A DNA stretch of 64,000 bases. Origin: an uncultured Rivibacter sp. GTDB taxonomy: Bacteria; Pseudomonadota; Gammaproteobacteria; Burkholderiales; Burkholderiaceae. This document shows positions 50,905-60,282 of the stretch, piece after piece (positions within the stretch are counted from its first letter, which is position 1; every line of letters starts with the position of its first letter). The position numbers and the translations under genes were made by a program. The notes beneath the pieces were generated by a model, which did not search any database, was not told where the DNA came from, and worked only from the letters and a program-made list of their open reading frames with translations. The stretch is taken from contig CAMLLU010000019.1 of NCBI GenBank assembly GCA_946480925.1, positions 1 through 64,000 on the forward strand. Direction: 5' to 3'.

Positions 50905-53900
50905 ATGCAAGAGGACACCCCTTCTTCGCCGGACGGTGCCGATATCAGCACCGTCAGCAAGGACGCTGACGGGCCAGTCACCGAAGTCCGGCTTCAGGTC
51001 AGCGCGGTTGTCAAACTGAACTTGGCAGACTTTCAGAACGCCGTGCCTGCGCTGCACGAACTGGCCGTCGTCAATGAGACATCGAGCCCGATCAGCGAGC
51101 TGGCCATCAGCCTGTCGTCCGAACCCGCATTTATCAAGCCACGAACCTGGTCGCTCGACGTTGTCGGTGCCAGAGAAACCTATCACCTCTCAGAGCTCGA
51201 CGTGCAGCTCGACGGTGCCTTGCTGTCGCGCCTGACTGAGGCCGAGCCCGCCACACTGTCGTTCGAGTTGCGAAGCGGCAAACAGCCCGATGTGGTGCTC
51301 GCCCGCCATGAACGTACCATCGAGCTGCTGGCGCGCAATCAATGGGGCGGCATCGGCTACATGCCTGAGATGGTGGCTGCCTTTGTACAGCCAAACGATC
51401 CGGCCATCGACCGGCTGCTCAAGGCTGCGGCAACTGCACTGCAAAGCGCCGGTAAGTCAGGGGCCATCGATGGCTACACGCACGGTGCGAAACGGGCTTG
51501 GGAACTCGCCTCAGGCATATGGACCGCAGTCCTGCAACGCAAGCTCAACTACGCTCTCCCACCTGCCAGCTTCGAACACGCCGGGCAGAAGGTTCGCAGT
51601 CCCAGCCAAGTGCTGGATGCGGGACTCGCCACTTGCCTGGACTTGGCGCTGCTGTTCGCGTCGTGCCTGGAGCAAGCACACATCAACCCCCTGCTGCTCT
51701 TTACGCGAGGGCATACGTTCGTTGGCTTATGGCTGCGCGATGAAGAGTTCTCCAACGCCGTTGTCGATGACATTACGGCTGTTCGTAAGCGCCTCAAGCT
51801 GCAGGAACTGTTGGTCTTCGAGACCACACTCGCTGCTCAAGGCCAAGCGGTAGGTTTCAGCCAGGCGATCGCCAACGCCAACAGGCAACTCTCCGAAGAA
51901 GAGGAAGACAAGTTCGAGCTGGTGGTCGACGTAAAGCGCGCTCGGATGACCCGCATCAAGCCGCTGGCGCTGGCGCAGCCAGTCGCCGATCAGGTGCCGC
52001 CACCCGAGCAGCCCGCCCCGATCATCACGATCGAAGATGCGCCCGACTTGCCGGACGAAGCCGTCACGGACATCCCAACCGCCGAGCTCGACCCGAAAGA
52101 CCGGCTGGCACGCTGGCAGCGCAAGCTGCTCGACCTTTCTCTGCGCAATGCCCTGCTGAACTTCAAATCGGGCAAGAAGGCGATGCTGCTCGAGGTTGCT
52201 GCTCCAGCACTCGAAGACGCCTTCGCGGACGGACAAACCATCAAGCTGCTGCCGAGCCCTGAGCTGATGCAGGGTCGAGACCCGCGAAGCCAGCAATTGC
52301 ACGAATCACGAAGCCTGGAGGACCTGCGCCGCGAACATGCCACCGATGCCCTCAAACGTCGCGAGGTCTTCATCCGGCTCGAAGAGCAGGATCTCGAGGG
52401 CCGTCTGGTCGACTTGTACCGAGGTGCCCGTAACGCCATGCAGGAAGGTGGCGCCAACACTTTGTTCGTGGCGCTCGGCTTCCTGGCCTGGACACGTCCT
52501 GACAAGCCGGAGACCCGCGTCAAGGCCCCGCTGATCCTGCTGCCCGTCACCCTCAACCGCAAGAGCGCGCGGTCAGGTTTTACGCTGCAGGCCCACGAGG
52601 ATGAACCCTTGTTCAACCCGACGCTGGTCGAGATGCTGCGCCAGGACTTTCAGCTGGAACTCGGCGTCCCCGCCGGCGACCTGCCGCGTGATGAGTCCGG
52701 GCTGGACATCCCAGGCATCTGGAAACGCGTGCGTGCCGCCATCAAGGACATCCGCGGATGGGAGGTCAGCGAAGACGTCGTGCTGTCGATGTTTTCGTTC
52801 GCCAAGTACCTGATGTGGAAGGATCTGGCCGAGCGCACGGACGATCTGCGGAAGTCGCCGGTAGTCGCCCACCTGATCGACACCCCGCGCGAGCCTTACC
52901 AATCGACGGTGGCATTTCCGGAGGCCCGCCGGCTCGATGCGGACTACTCGCCGCAACAGGTGTTCAGCCCGTTGCCCGCCGACTCGTCACAGCTCTCGGC
53001 GGTGATGGCTGCCGCCAAAGGCAAGGACTTCGTGCTGATCGGCCCGCCAGGCACCGGCAAGAGCCAGACCATTGCGAACCTCATCGCGCAGTGCCTGGCA
53101 GAGGACAAGCGCGTCCTGTTCGTCGCCGAGAAGATCGCCGCGCTCGACGTGGTCTATCGGCGCCTGCGCGAAGTGGGCCTGGGCGAGTTCTGCCTGGAGC
53201 TGCACTCCAACAAAAGCCGCAAGCTCGATGTGCTGAGCCAGTTGCAGAAGTCGTGGGAATCGAAAGGCGAGGTGGACTCGACCGGATGGGTGGCGAAGGC
53301 GCAGCAGCTCCAGCGCGTGCGCGAGCAGTTGTCGACCTACGTCGAGCGTCTCCACCACCGGCACGGCAACGGCTGGACGATCTACCGGGCCATCGGGTGC
53401 GTCGTCGGAGGCGACGATATTCCGGACCTTCGATTCAGTTGGCCCTCCCCCCGCGCGCACGACGAGACGGCATTGGCCGCCCTGCGAGAGCTTGCGGGCC
53501 GTCTGCAAGCCAATGCCGTTGCGGTGGGCGCCGACCAGTTGACGACCGGGCCGCTCGCGACGGTCCACGCCACGGAGTGGTCGGCCAAGTGGCAGCAAGA
53601 GATCGTTCGATCCGCTCAGGCGCTGCAAGCAGCGAGCAAAGCCTTTGCCGCAGCCGCAACAGAACTCGACCAGCACCTGGGCATCGCGTGGCCAGATTTG
53701 CACCGCCAGACCCGATCTGCGTTGGGCGTCCTCGCCAGGGTTTTGCCACAGGCGTCGAACCGGGATTGGAGCTTCTGCGCGCTGCCTGACAGCGAAGTCA
53801 TCGTGTGTGAGCTGAAAGCTGGCCACGAGTTGCTTGCACAGCACGGGGACCTCTCGGCGAAGATGTCTGCACCTTGGCCTGCTGAACGGCAGGCGCAGTT

Positions 53901-56900
53901 GGTGCGGGCCTTGGATCTGCTGGAGCAGCGTCGGCGCCTCCACAGTGAGTTGGGTACGCCGTGGCCCATCGCCGTGAGCGACGAAGTCGAACGCGGCGTG
54001 CAGTGGATCGATGAGCTGACTCAGCTGAGAAACGGCTTGTCGGTCAAGTACGGCGCGGGGGTTTGGCAGCTCAACGTGGCACAGCTCCAGCGCGAGTGGG
54101 CCAAGGCTGAGAAGTCGTTCTGGCCGGTCTCCTGGCTCGGCAAGCGCAAGGTCCGAGGTGCACTGGAGGCGGTGGTCGAAGGCACTGGCGACCCGCGTGT
54201 CGCGGAGGATCTGGCCGCACTGGTGCGCATCAAGAGCCTGCAGGAGGAAGTCCACCAGCTCAACCCGGGCGCCGCAGCTGAGGGCCTGTGGGCTGGCGTC
54301 AAGACGCGCACCGACCATGCCCGAAGTGCATTGACGGCCAACGCAGCGCTGCAGGCGGCCCGGTTGCAGAAGCCGTTCTCGGTGGACGGCCTTGGTGCGG
54401 CACTGGAAGGATATTGCGGCGAACGCTGGGCTCGCGAAGCACAGCGCCTGAAAGCGTTGCTGGACCTCGACCAACGCCTTGCAGAGTGTGCGGCACTTTC
54501 GGAGCCCAGCCATAGGCTCTGGCGCGGCCATGACACCGACGCCGCACTGTTGCGCGCTGCACTCGCATTCGAGCGCGAGCGACTTGGGCTGCGGCAACGG
54601 GGTGCTCTGCAGGGGCCGTACCCCGAGATTTCGGAAGGACGCTGTGGGCCTGAGCTCCAGCAGCAGCACGCGCAGTTGCAGGCGCGGGCCGCCATCGAAG
54701 TACGACTGCTGACCATGGGCAGCTTGTCTATGCGATGCCCAGATGTCTGGAACGGCCTGGACACAGATGGCGAAGGCGTCGTCCGAGTCTGCAAGTTCCA
54801 CTCGTCGCTGCAAGCCGGCCTGTCGGGTCTGGGTTTCGCGCCCGGCGCGGCGGCGCAGGCCCGTGAGCGCCTGCATGAGGTGCTAGCCACGCGCCGCGCA
54901 GAGCTTGTCGAGACGGCCCCCATGGGACAAACCTGCCTGCAACTGCTGGCGCGCCTGACCGAACTGCACAGCGCGGCCGACCAGTTCAGCGCCACTGCGG
55001 CGCAACCCGACCCCGTTCGTCGCACGTTTGCCGACCTTGCTCCGGCTGAACTGGCCGAGGCGGCCTCTGGGGTGGAAGGGCACCACCACGGCCTGCACGC
55101 CTGGTGTGCCTGGCGTCATGCCCAGGCCGACGCGTGTAACGCCGGGCTGGCAGCGCTGGTCGGTGCCATCGAAGCTGGCGATGTCCCGCCGCTAAAAGTG
55201 CCGACCGCCTTCGAAGTGAACTACGCCCGATGGTGGCTGGCCGAGGCCGTCGACGAGGACGAGGTGCTCAAGCGCTTCGTGTCGGCGGAGCACGAGCGCC
55301 GCATCCAGGAGTTCCGTGCCCTGGACGACGAGTTCACCGACGTCACCCGGCAGTGGATCCGCGCCAAGCTTTGTGCCAGCCTGCCGGCGGCCGACGGCAT
55401 CCAGCGCAACAGTGAGTGGGGCATCCTGCGCCGCGAGATCACGAAGAAGCGGATGCACCTGCCGCTGCGCCAGTTGCTGCAGGAGATCCCGTCGGTTGTG
55501 CTGCGACTGACGCCATGCCTGCTGATGAGCCCCTTGTCGATAGCGCAGTACCTCTCGGCCGACGCGAGCAACTTCGACCTGGTTGTGTTCGACGAGGCCT
55601 CACAGATTCCCGTGTGGGATGCCATTGGCGCCATGGCGCGCGGCAAGCAGGTCGTGATGGTCGGTGACCCGAAGCAATTGCCGCCCACCAACTTCTTCGG
55701 CCGATCCGACAGCGCCGATAACGATGAGGAAGTCGTGGAAGGCGACCTGGAGAGCATCCTTGACGAGTGCCTGGGCGCCAGCCTGCCGACGCGCAACCTG
55801 TCATGGCACTACCGTTCCCGCCACGAAAGCCTCATTGCCTTCAGCAACCATCGCTACTACGACGGTGGCCTCGTCACCTTTCCGTCGCCCGTGACCGAAG
55901 ATCGGGCTGTCAGCTTCCACCTGGTGAAGGGGCGATACGAGAAGGGGGGCGCCCGCATCAACCAAACAGAAGCGCAGGCGCTGGTGGCCGACCTGGTGGG
56001 CCGCCTCAAGTCGCGGGGCTTCAGGCAGTCTGGCCTGACCATCGGCGTGGTGACCTTCAACTCGGAGCAGCAAGGCCTGATTGAAGACCTGCTCGATGAG
56101 GAGCGCCGCAAAGACCCCAGCCTGGAACCCTACTTCTCCGAGGTGGAACTCGAGCCGGTGTTCGTGAAGAACCTCGAGAGCGTGCAGGGTGACGAGCGGG
56201 ACATCATGTACTTCTCGATCACCTACGGGCCTGACATGGCCGGTGCCGTGTCGATGAACTTCGGACCACTGAACCGCGACGGAGGTGAACGCCGCCTGAA
56301 CGTGGCGGTGACGCGGGCCAGACATGAACTGCGCGTGTTCTCCAGCCTGCGCGGTGAGCAGATGGACCTGTCGCGCACCAAGGCAGCCGGCGTGCGCGAC
56401 CTGAAGCACTTTTTGGAGTTCGCGGAGCGCGGGCCGCGCGCATTGGCCGAGGCGCACCACGGCAGCCAAGGGGACTTCGACAGTCCGTTCGAGGCCAGCG
56501 TGGCTGCAGCGCTCGGCCGTAAGGGATGGCAGGTGCATACCCAGATCGGCGCCTCGTCGTTCCGCGTGGATCTGGGCGTGGTGCACCCCGACTTCGCCGG
56601 CCGATATCTGGCAGGGGTGGAGTGTGATGGCGCCACCTACCATCGATCGGCCACCGCGAGGGACCGTGACAAGCTGCGTGAGCAGGTGCTGCGGGGATTG
56701 GGCTGGGAGATTGTGCGCATTTGGTCCACCGACTGGTGGGTGGATCCGGGCGGCACGTTGGAGCGCGTGCATGGCAAGCTGACCGAGCTAATGGCACGCG
56801 ATCGGGATCGACGTGCAAACGACGCCGACCGACAGTCCGGTGAGACTGGAGCCAAGCCTGCTGCCGACGGAGCCACCAGCGCCCAGGCGATGGAAGAAGC

Positions 56901-57567
56901 CGATGCGGCCATCGCGCGGGCCGCCGCACGGTCCATGCCCGCCGACGAAGACGACTCCTTCGCGGTAACAGGCTCAACGACCGAAGCGGTCTACGCCCGG
57001 TCGGTAACGATGCCGGTAGTGCCAGCCCAGGGAGGCACAGGCGCGAAGGGAGATCGCTACTTCCGGGCGTCGCAGCCCGCCGATGCGGTGCCCGCCGGGG
57101 CCATCTCGGCCGAGCTGTTCTACGAGGCCAGCTACGACAGCGTGGTGCAACCGATGGTGGAGTGGGTGGTTCAGCACGAGGGACCTGTCCTCGATGCGGT
57201 GCTCGCGCGGCGCATTGCCCGTGCACATGGGTTCCAGCGCACGGGGAGCCGCATTCAGGAGCGGGTGGAGCAGATTGCGCAGAGGCTGTTCCAAACGACG
57301 GAAGAGATGGGCGGGACGTTCTATTGGCCAAGAGGTGCAGCCTTGTCCACCGAAGTCGACTTCCGGTGGCCGATAGGCGACGACAACACGCGTGGCGTCG
57401 AAGAGATCTGTGAACCTGAGTTGGTGTCGCTTGCGCGCTGGGTACTCGGCAACGGCAAGGCTGGAGAAGAAGCTCTGATCATGATGGCGCGTGAGATGGG
57501 TCTGCAAAAACTCAGGGCAGCAAGCAGAGGCAGATTGGAAATTGCGCTTGTGCGGGCTCGGGCCTAG
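50905..57567 (+). CDS. Giant DUF4011/SF1 helicase/Vsr-like nuclease/DUF3320 protein
   Basis: This 2220-residue protein is a multidomain candidate defence factor. Residues ~20-130 look like a beta-sandwich. Around 245-285 is a transglutaminase-like core (ATCLDLALLF, RGHTFVGLWL, VVDD). DUF4011 starts near 398 (DRLARWQRKLLDLSLRNALL). The SF1 helicase has Walker A IGPPGTGKSQT (~711), a long helical insert, DEAD-like VVFDEASQIP (~1557), VMVGDPKQLPP and VAVTRARHEL (~1801). A Vsr/MTES_1575-type nuclease follows (~1860-1935; SPFEASVAAAL, VDLGVV, GVECDGATYH), then DUF3320 near the end. ATG 50905 has GGGAGA upstream. The next gene starts 223 bp downstream. Confidence 0.88.
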   Translation: MQEDTPSSPDGADISTVSKDADGPVTEVRLQVSAVVKLNLADFQNAVPALHELAVVNETSSPISELAISLSSEPAFIKPRTWSLDVVGARETYHLSELDVQLDGALLSRLTEAEPATLSFELRSGKQPDVVLARHERTIELLARNQWGGIGYMPEMVAAFVQPNDPAIDRLLKAAATALQSAGKSGAIDGYTHGAKRAWELASGIWTAVLQRKLNYALPPASFEHAGQKVRSPSQVLDAGLATCLDLALLFASCLEQAHINPLLLFTRGHTFVGLWLRDEEFSNAVVDDITAVRKRLKLQELLVFETTLAAQGQAVGFSQAIANANRQLSEEEEDKFELVVDVKRARMTRIKPLALAQPVADQVPPPEQPAPIITIEDAPDLPDEAVTDIPTAELDPKDRLARWQRKLLDLSLRNALLNFKSGKKAMLLEVAAPALEDAFADGQTIKLLPSPELMQGRDPRSQQLHESRSLEDLRREHATDALKRREVFIRLEEQDLEGRLVDLYRGARNAMQEGGANTLFVALGFLAWTRPDKPETRVKAPLILLPVTLNRKSARSGFTLQAHEDEPLFNPTLVEMLRQDFQLELGVPAGDLPRDESGLDIPGIWKRVRAAIKDIRGWEVSEDVVLSMFSFAKYLMWKDLAERTDDLRKSPVVAHLIDTPREPYQSTVAFPEARRLDADYSPQQVFSPLPADSSQLSAVMAAAKGKDFVLIGPPGTGKSQTIANLIAQCLAEDKRVLFVAEKIAALDVVYRRLREVGLGEFCLELHSNKSRKLDVLSQLQKSWESKGEVDSTGWVAKAQQLQRVREQLSTYVERLHHRHGNGWTIYRAIGCVVGGDDIPDLRFSWPSPRAHDETALAALRELAGRLQANAVAVGADQLTTGPLATVHATEWSAKWQQEIVRSAQALQAASKAFAAAATELDQHLGIAWPDLHRQTRSALGVLARVLPQASNRDWSFCALPDSEVIVCELKAGHELLAQHGDLSAKMSAPWPAERQAQLVRALDLLEQRRRLHSELGTPWPIAVSDEVERGVQWIDELTQLRNGLSVKYGAGVWQLNVAQLQREWAKAEKSFWPVSWLGKRKVRGALEAVVEGTGDPRVAEDLAALVRIKSLQEEVHQLNPGAAAEGLWAGVKTRTDHARSALTANAALQAARLQKPFSVDGLGAALEGYCGERWAREAQRLKALLDLDQRLAECAALSEPSHRLWRGHDTDAALLRAALAFERERLGLRQRGALQGPYPEISEGRCGPELQQQHAQLQARAAIEVRLLTMGSLSMRCPDVWNGLDTDGEGVVRVCKFHSSLQAGLSGLGFAPGAAAQARERLHEVLATRRAELVETAPMGQTCLQLLARLTELHSAADQFSATAAQPDPVRRTFADLAPAELAEAASGVEGHHHGLHAWCAWRHAQADACNAGLAALVGAIEAGDVPPLKVPTAFEVNYARWWLAEAVDEDEVLKRFVSAEHERRIQEFRALDDEFTDVTRQWIRAKLCASLPAADGIQRNSEWGILRREITKKRMHLPLRQLLQEIPSVVLRLTPCLLMSPLSIAQYLSADASNFDLVVFDEASQIPVWDAIGAMARGKQVVMVGDPKQLPPTNFFGRSDSADNDEEVVEGDLESILDECLGASLPTRNLSWHYRSRHESLIAFSNHRYYDGGLVTFPSPVTEDRAVSFHLVKGRYEKGGARINQTEAQALVADLVGRLKSRGFRQSGLTIGVVTFNSEQQGLIEDLLDEERRKDPSLEPYFSEVELEPVFVKNLESVQGDERDIMYFSITYGPDMAGAVSMNFGPLNRDGGERRLNVAVTRARHELRVFSSLRGEQMDLSRTKAAGVRDLKHFLEFAERGPRALAEAHHGSQGDFDSPFEASVAAALGRKGWQVHTQIGASSFRVDLGVVHPDFAGRYLAGVECDGATYHRSATARDRDKLREQVLRGLGWEIVRIWSTDWWVDPGGTLERVHGKLTELMARDRDRRANDADRQSGETGAKPAADGATSAQAMEEADAAIARAAARSMPADEDDSFAVTGSTTEAVYARSVTMPVVPAQGGTGAKGDRYFRASQPADAVPAGAISAELFYEASYDSVVQPMVEWVVQHEGPVLDAVLARRIARAHGFQRTGSRIQERVEQIAQRLFQTTEEMGGTFYWPRGAALSTEVDFRWPIGDDNTRGVEEICEPELVSLARWVLGNGKAGEEALIMMAREMGLQKLRAASRGRLEIALVRARA

Positions 57568-57790
57568 ACATGCTGGTGTGTTCGATCATGAGCGGTTCAC
57601 GCCTGACTGCTTTGGGCAATGAACCTGAGCCGTTCTCCTTCCTTATGGGGAAGGGAACGAACGGGCAGCAGCACCGCGCACCGACAGTAGCCTTCTGCAA
57701 CGTGCGGTGCCATCGGCAATAGAGGTCGGCAGGACAGCCCTGCGCCGAGGCGAAACCCTTACAAGAGAAATCACCGGTTGGGAGGGAGCT

Positions 57791-59818
57791 TTGAAGAAGA
57801 TTGACCTGCACATTCACACTGTCTCGACGATCAGTGACAGGGCGTTCACCTTCAGCCTCGATACCTTCAAGAGGTATGTCACCGATGCAAAGCTGGATGC
57901 CGTAGCCGTCACCAACCACGATGTCTTTGACGGCACTCAGTTCCGGCAGATCCAACAGGCACTAGCTGCCACGGTGTTCCCGGGCATTGAAGTCAACGTC
58001 GAAAAAGGTCACGTTCTCGTCATCGGGAGACCGTCGGAACTCGACGACTTCGAGTCCAGAGCGGCTCTGGTGACGCAACGAGTTGCCAAGATCGGTGACA
58101 GCATCTCCGTCGAGGAACTGATCAGAATCTTCGGGAACCTGCAGAATTACCTCGTCATTCCGCACTACGACAAGGGACCGTCGATCGCCGGCGAGACGCT
58201 GGAAAAGCTCAAGCCCTATGTCTGCGCCGGCGAGGTGGACAGTGCGAAGAAGTTCGTGCGCAACATCAAGGACGCAACGAAACTGACGCCGGTGCTCTTC
58301 AGCGACTCGCGAATGATGGTCGACTTGGTGACATTGCCGACCAGGCAAACGTTCATCGATTGCGGCGAGCTGACACTCGAAGCCCTGAAGAACTGCCTCC
58401 AGGACAAGGCCAAGGTCGCCCTATCCGAGCGCGACGGGAACAAGTTGTGGCAGGTATTCGACAACGGGCAGAAGCTTTCGTCCGGCCTGAACGTCCTGAT
58501 GGGCGCTCGATCGACCGGCAAGACCTACACGCTGAACCAGATCAGCAAGGCGATCAAGGGCGTCAAGTACATCGAACAGTTCTCGCTGGTCCAACAAAAC
58601 GAGGCCTTTCACGAACGCGAGTTCAAGCACAGTGTCGAGCGAAGGCGCAGCGCTTTCGTTGACCAGTACCTTGCCGGCCTGAAACGAGTACTCGACGAAG
58701 TGACCAAGATAGATCTGGCCGGGAACGATCGCGAGGTTGCAACGTACCTGGAAACGCTCTTGAGGTCGGCCGAGGAGGCGGATAGACGGGACGCATTCTC
58801 GAAGGCGACCTTGTTCGACGAAGTCGAGTTCCCCATCGGGAATGCGGCCACGCTCCAGGCCCTTATCGAGTCTGTTCGCCAGGTGATCGAGAACGTCGAA
58901 TACCGCTCGATCATCGAGAAGCACGTCGATCTATCGGCGTTGAAGCGGCTGGCCCGCGAGCTGATCGATGTGTTGAGGAACAAGTTGCTGGACGCGGAGA
59001 AGAAGCGGGTCGTCAATGGGCTCGTGAGGGAGATCAAGCAGGGCCTGAAGATCCGGACTGCGGCCGTCCAGGTTCAGGACGTCGATCTCTATGCCATGGC
59101 GATGGACAAGAAGCGGGTGACGAGGTTCTCGGAAATCGTCGGCTTTCTCAAGAAGGACGCGATCATCTTCCAGGAGACCCTCCAGGGCTTCAGGATCGAA
59201 GCGAGAAAACACCCGTATGCGGGCGCTGGCGAGATCAAGGCGGCCAGCGGGGCGAAGTTGGCATTCAGCGACGCGTTTCGCAAGTACGACAACGCCTACA
59301 GCTACCTTCGCGAGTTGATGCAGAACGAGGGCCTGCCTCCCGCCGACTTCTACAAGCTGTTCGTGAAAATCAGCTACCGCATCCTGAACAAGGATGGCCA
59401 CGAGGTTTCGGGTGGGGAGCGGTCTGAATTCAGGCTCCTGCAGGAAATCGCCGATGCGCAGAACTATGACCTCCTGTTGATCGACGAGCCAGAGTCGTCG
59501 TTCGACAACCTCTTCCTGAAGAGCGAAGTCAACCAGATCATCAAGAGCATCTCCGAGACGATGCCAGTCATGGTCGTCACGCACAACAACACAGTCGGAG
59601 CATCGGTCGGGGCTGACTATCTGCTGTACACCACCAAGGAGTTGGAGAACGGGGTGCCGAGGTACCGCATTTTTTCAGGCTATCCGACGGACAAGAAACT
59701 GGTGGCTGTCGATGGCAAGGTCATCAACAGCCACGAAACGCTATTGAACTCCCTGGAGGCTGGAGTGGACACCTACGAAAAGAGAAGGCAAGGCTATGAA
59801 GCTATTAAGGGTCAGTGA
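57791..59818 (+). CDS. PHP phosphoesterase-SMC/ABC ATPase fusion protein
   Basis: This 675-residue protein opens with a PHP domain (KIDLHIHTVSTISD, VAVTNHDVF, FPGIEVNV, IPHYDKG), a metal-dependent phosphoesterase or nuclease fold. From ~235 it has an SMC/RecN-like ATPase: Walker A GARSTGKTYT, a long coiled region, signature VSGGERSEFRLL, Walker B YDLLLIDEPESSFD and H-loop VVTHNN. TTG 57791 with GGAGG five bases upstream is chosen because the PHP motif begins at residue 2; an ATG at 57707 lacks such a site. Base composition is more AT-rich than the neighbourhood, suggesting transfer. It likely acts in nucleic-acid sensing or cleavage. Confidence 0.82.
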   Translation: MKKIDLHIHTVSTISDRAFTFSLDTFKRYVTDAKLDAVAVTNHDVFDGTQFRQIQQALAATVFPGIEVNVEKGHVLVIGRPSELDDFESRAALVTQRVAKIGDSISVEELIRIFGNLQNYLVIPHYDKGPSIAGETLEKLKPYVCAGEVDSAKKFVRNIKDATKLTPVLFSDSRMMVDLVTLPTRQTFIDCGELTLEALKNCLQDKAKVALSERDGNKLWQVFDNGQKLSSGLNVLMGARSTGKTYTLNQISKAIKGVKYIEQFSLVQQNEAFHEREFKHSVERRRSAFVDQYLAGLKRVLDEVTKIDLAGNDREVATYLETLLRSAEEADRRDAFSKATLFDEVEFPIGNAATLQALIESVRQVIENVEYRSIIEKHVDLSALKRLARELIDVLRNKLLDAEKKRVVNGLVREIKQGLKIRTAAVQVQDVDLYAMAMDKKRVTRFSEIVGFLKKDAIIFQETLQGFRIEARKHPYAGAGEIKAASGAKLAFSDAFRKYDNAYSYLRELMQNEGLPPADFYKLFVKISYRILNKDGHEVSGGERSEFRLLQEIADAQNYDLLLIDEPESSFDNLFLKSEVNQIIKSISETMPVMVVTHNNTVGASVGADYLLYTTKELENGVPRYRIFSGYPTDKKLVAVDGKVINSHETLLNSLEAGVDTYEKRRQGYEAIKGQ

Positions 59819-60089
59819 CAACGTCGGACAGTTCCTGGCTGCGAACGGCGACTACAGCCTCATCGACAAGATCGGTAAGGATGATCTGTTGCGGTTGGTG
59901 GATCGCACTCTCCATGAGGATGAAGTCGAGTTGGACCCGTACGACGATCAGGCCATCAAGAACCAGGCTCACCAGGTGATCTACAAAAGCATCTTCCTAA
60001 AGCTGACCGATCTCAGGAAGCGAAGGCAGGAGTTCATCGACGAGTCCGCACGGCTCTTCCTGGACGAGTACGAGAGGTACCGCGAATAG
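59796..60089 (+). CDS. Small helical protein overlapping the PHP-ATPase gene
   Basis: This 97-residue acidic, helical protein (GDYSLIDKIGKDDLLRLVDRTL, KSIFLKLTDLRKRRQEFIDE) starts at ATG 59796, inside the last 23 bp of the PHP-ATPase gene. No family is recognised. The overlap implies translational coupling and a stoichiometric partner or regulator role, for example an antitoxin-like or adaptor protein. It shares the AT-leaning composition of the gene before it. Confidence 0.7.
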   Translation: MKLLRVSDNVGQFLAANGDYSLIDKIGKDDLLRLVDRTLHEDEVELDPYDDQAIKNQAHQVIYKSIFLKLTDLRKRRQEFIDESARLFLDEYERYRE

Positions 60090-60282
60090 ATCACAGGGCG
60101 TGCGCCTCTGTCAGCAAACGACGGTGCTGAGTCGCGAAAGTGTTCCTCGTAGTCGAGAAGCATTTCTCACCGACCAGTCTCGACGACCGCCGTCATTCGC
60201 CGAGCAAGATCGATCGACAGTACTCAGCCTGAACCGTCGTACGCCAACCACACGATCGCTGCCAAGCCGCGCCCCCAACCCC
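60090..60282. other. Right edge of the defence-like island
   Basis: This 193-bp gap lies between the 97-residue gene and the convergent garD stop. Nothing coding is visible. No inverted-repeat element of the families seen elsewhere in the window occurs here, and no attachment-site duplication with the left edge was found by eye. Confidence 0.4.

Noticed and set aside
52987..54876. Antisense open frame of 629 codons opposite the giant helicase gene
   Set aside because: It lies wholly within a well-supported multidomain gene and shows no recognisable motif.
57707..57790. ATG-initiated 28-residue extension of the PHP-ATPase
   Set aside because: No ribosome site precedes it, and the PHP domain begins just after TTG 57791, which has GGAGG.
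50292..60282. Integrase or attachment repeats framing the defence-like island
   Set aside because: No recombinase gene or matching direct repeats were seen at the edges, so mobility is inferred from composition and content only.
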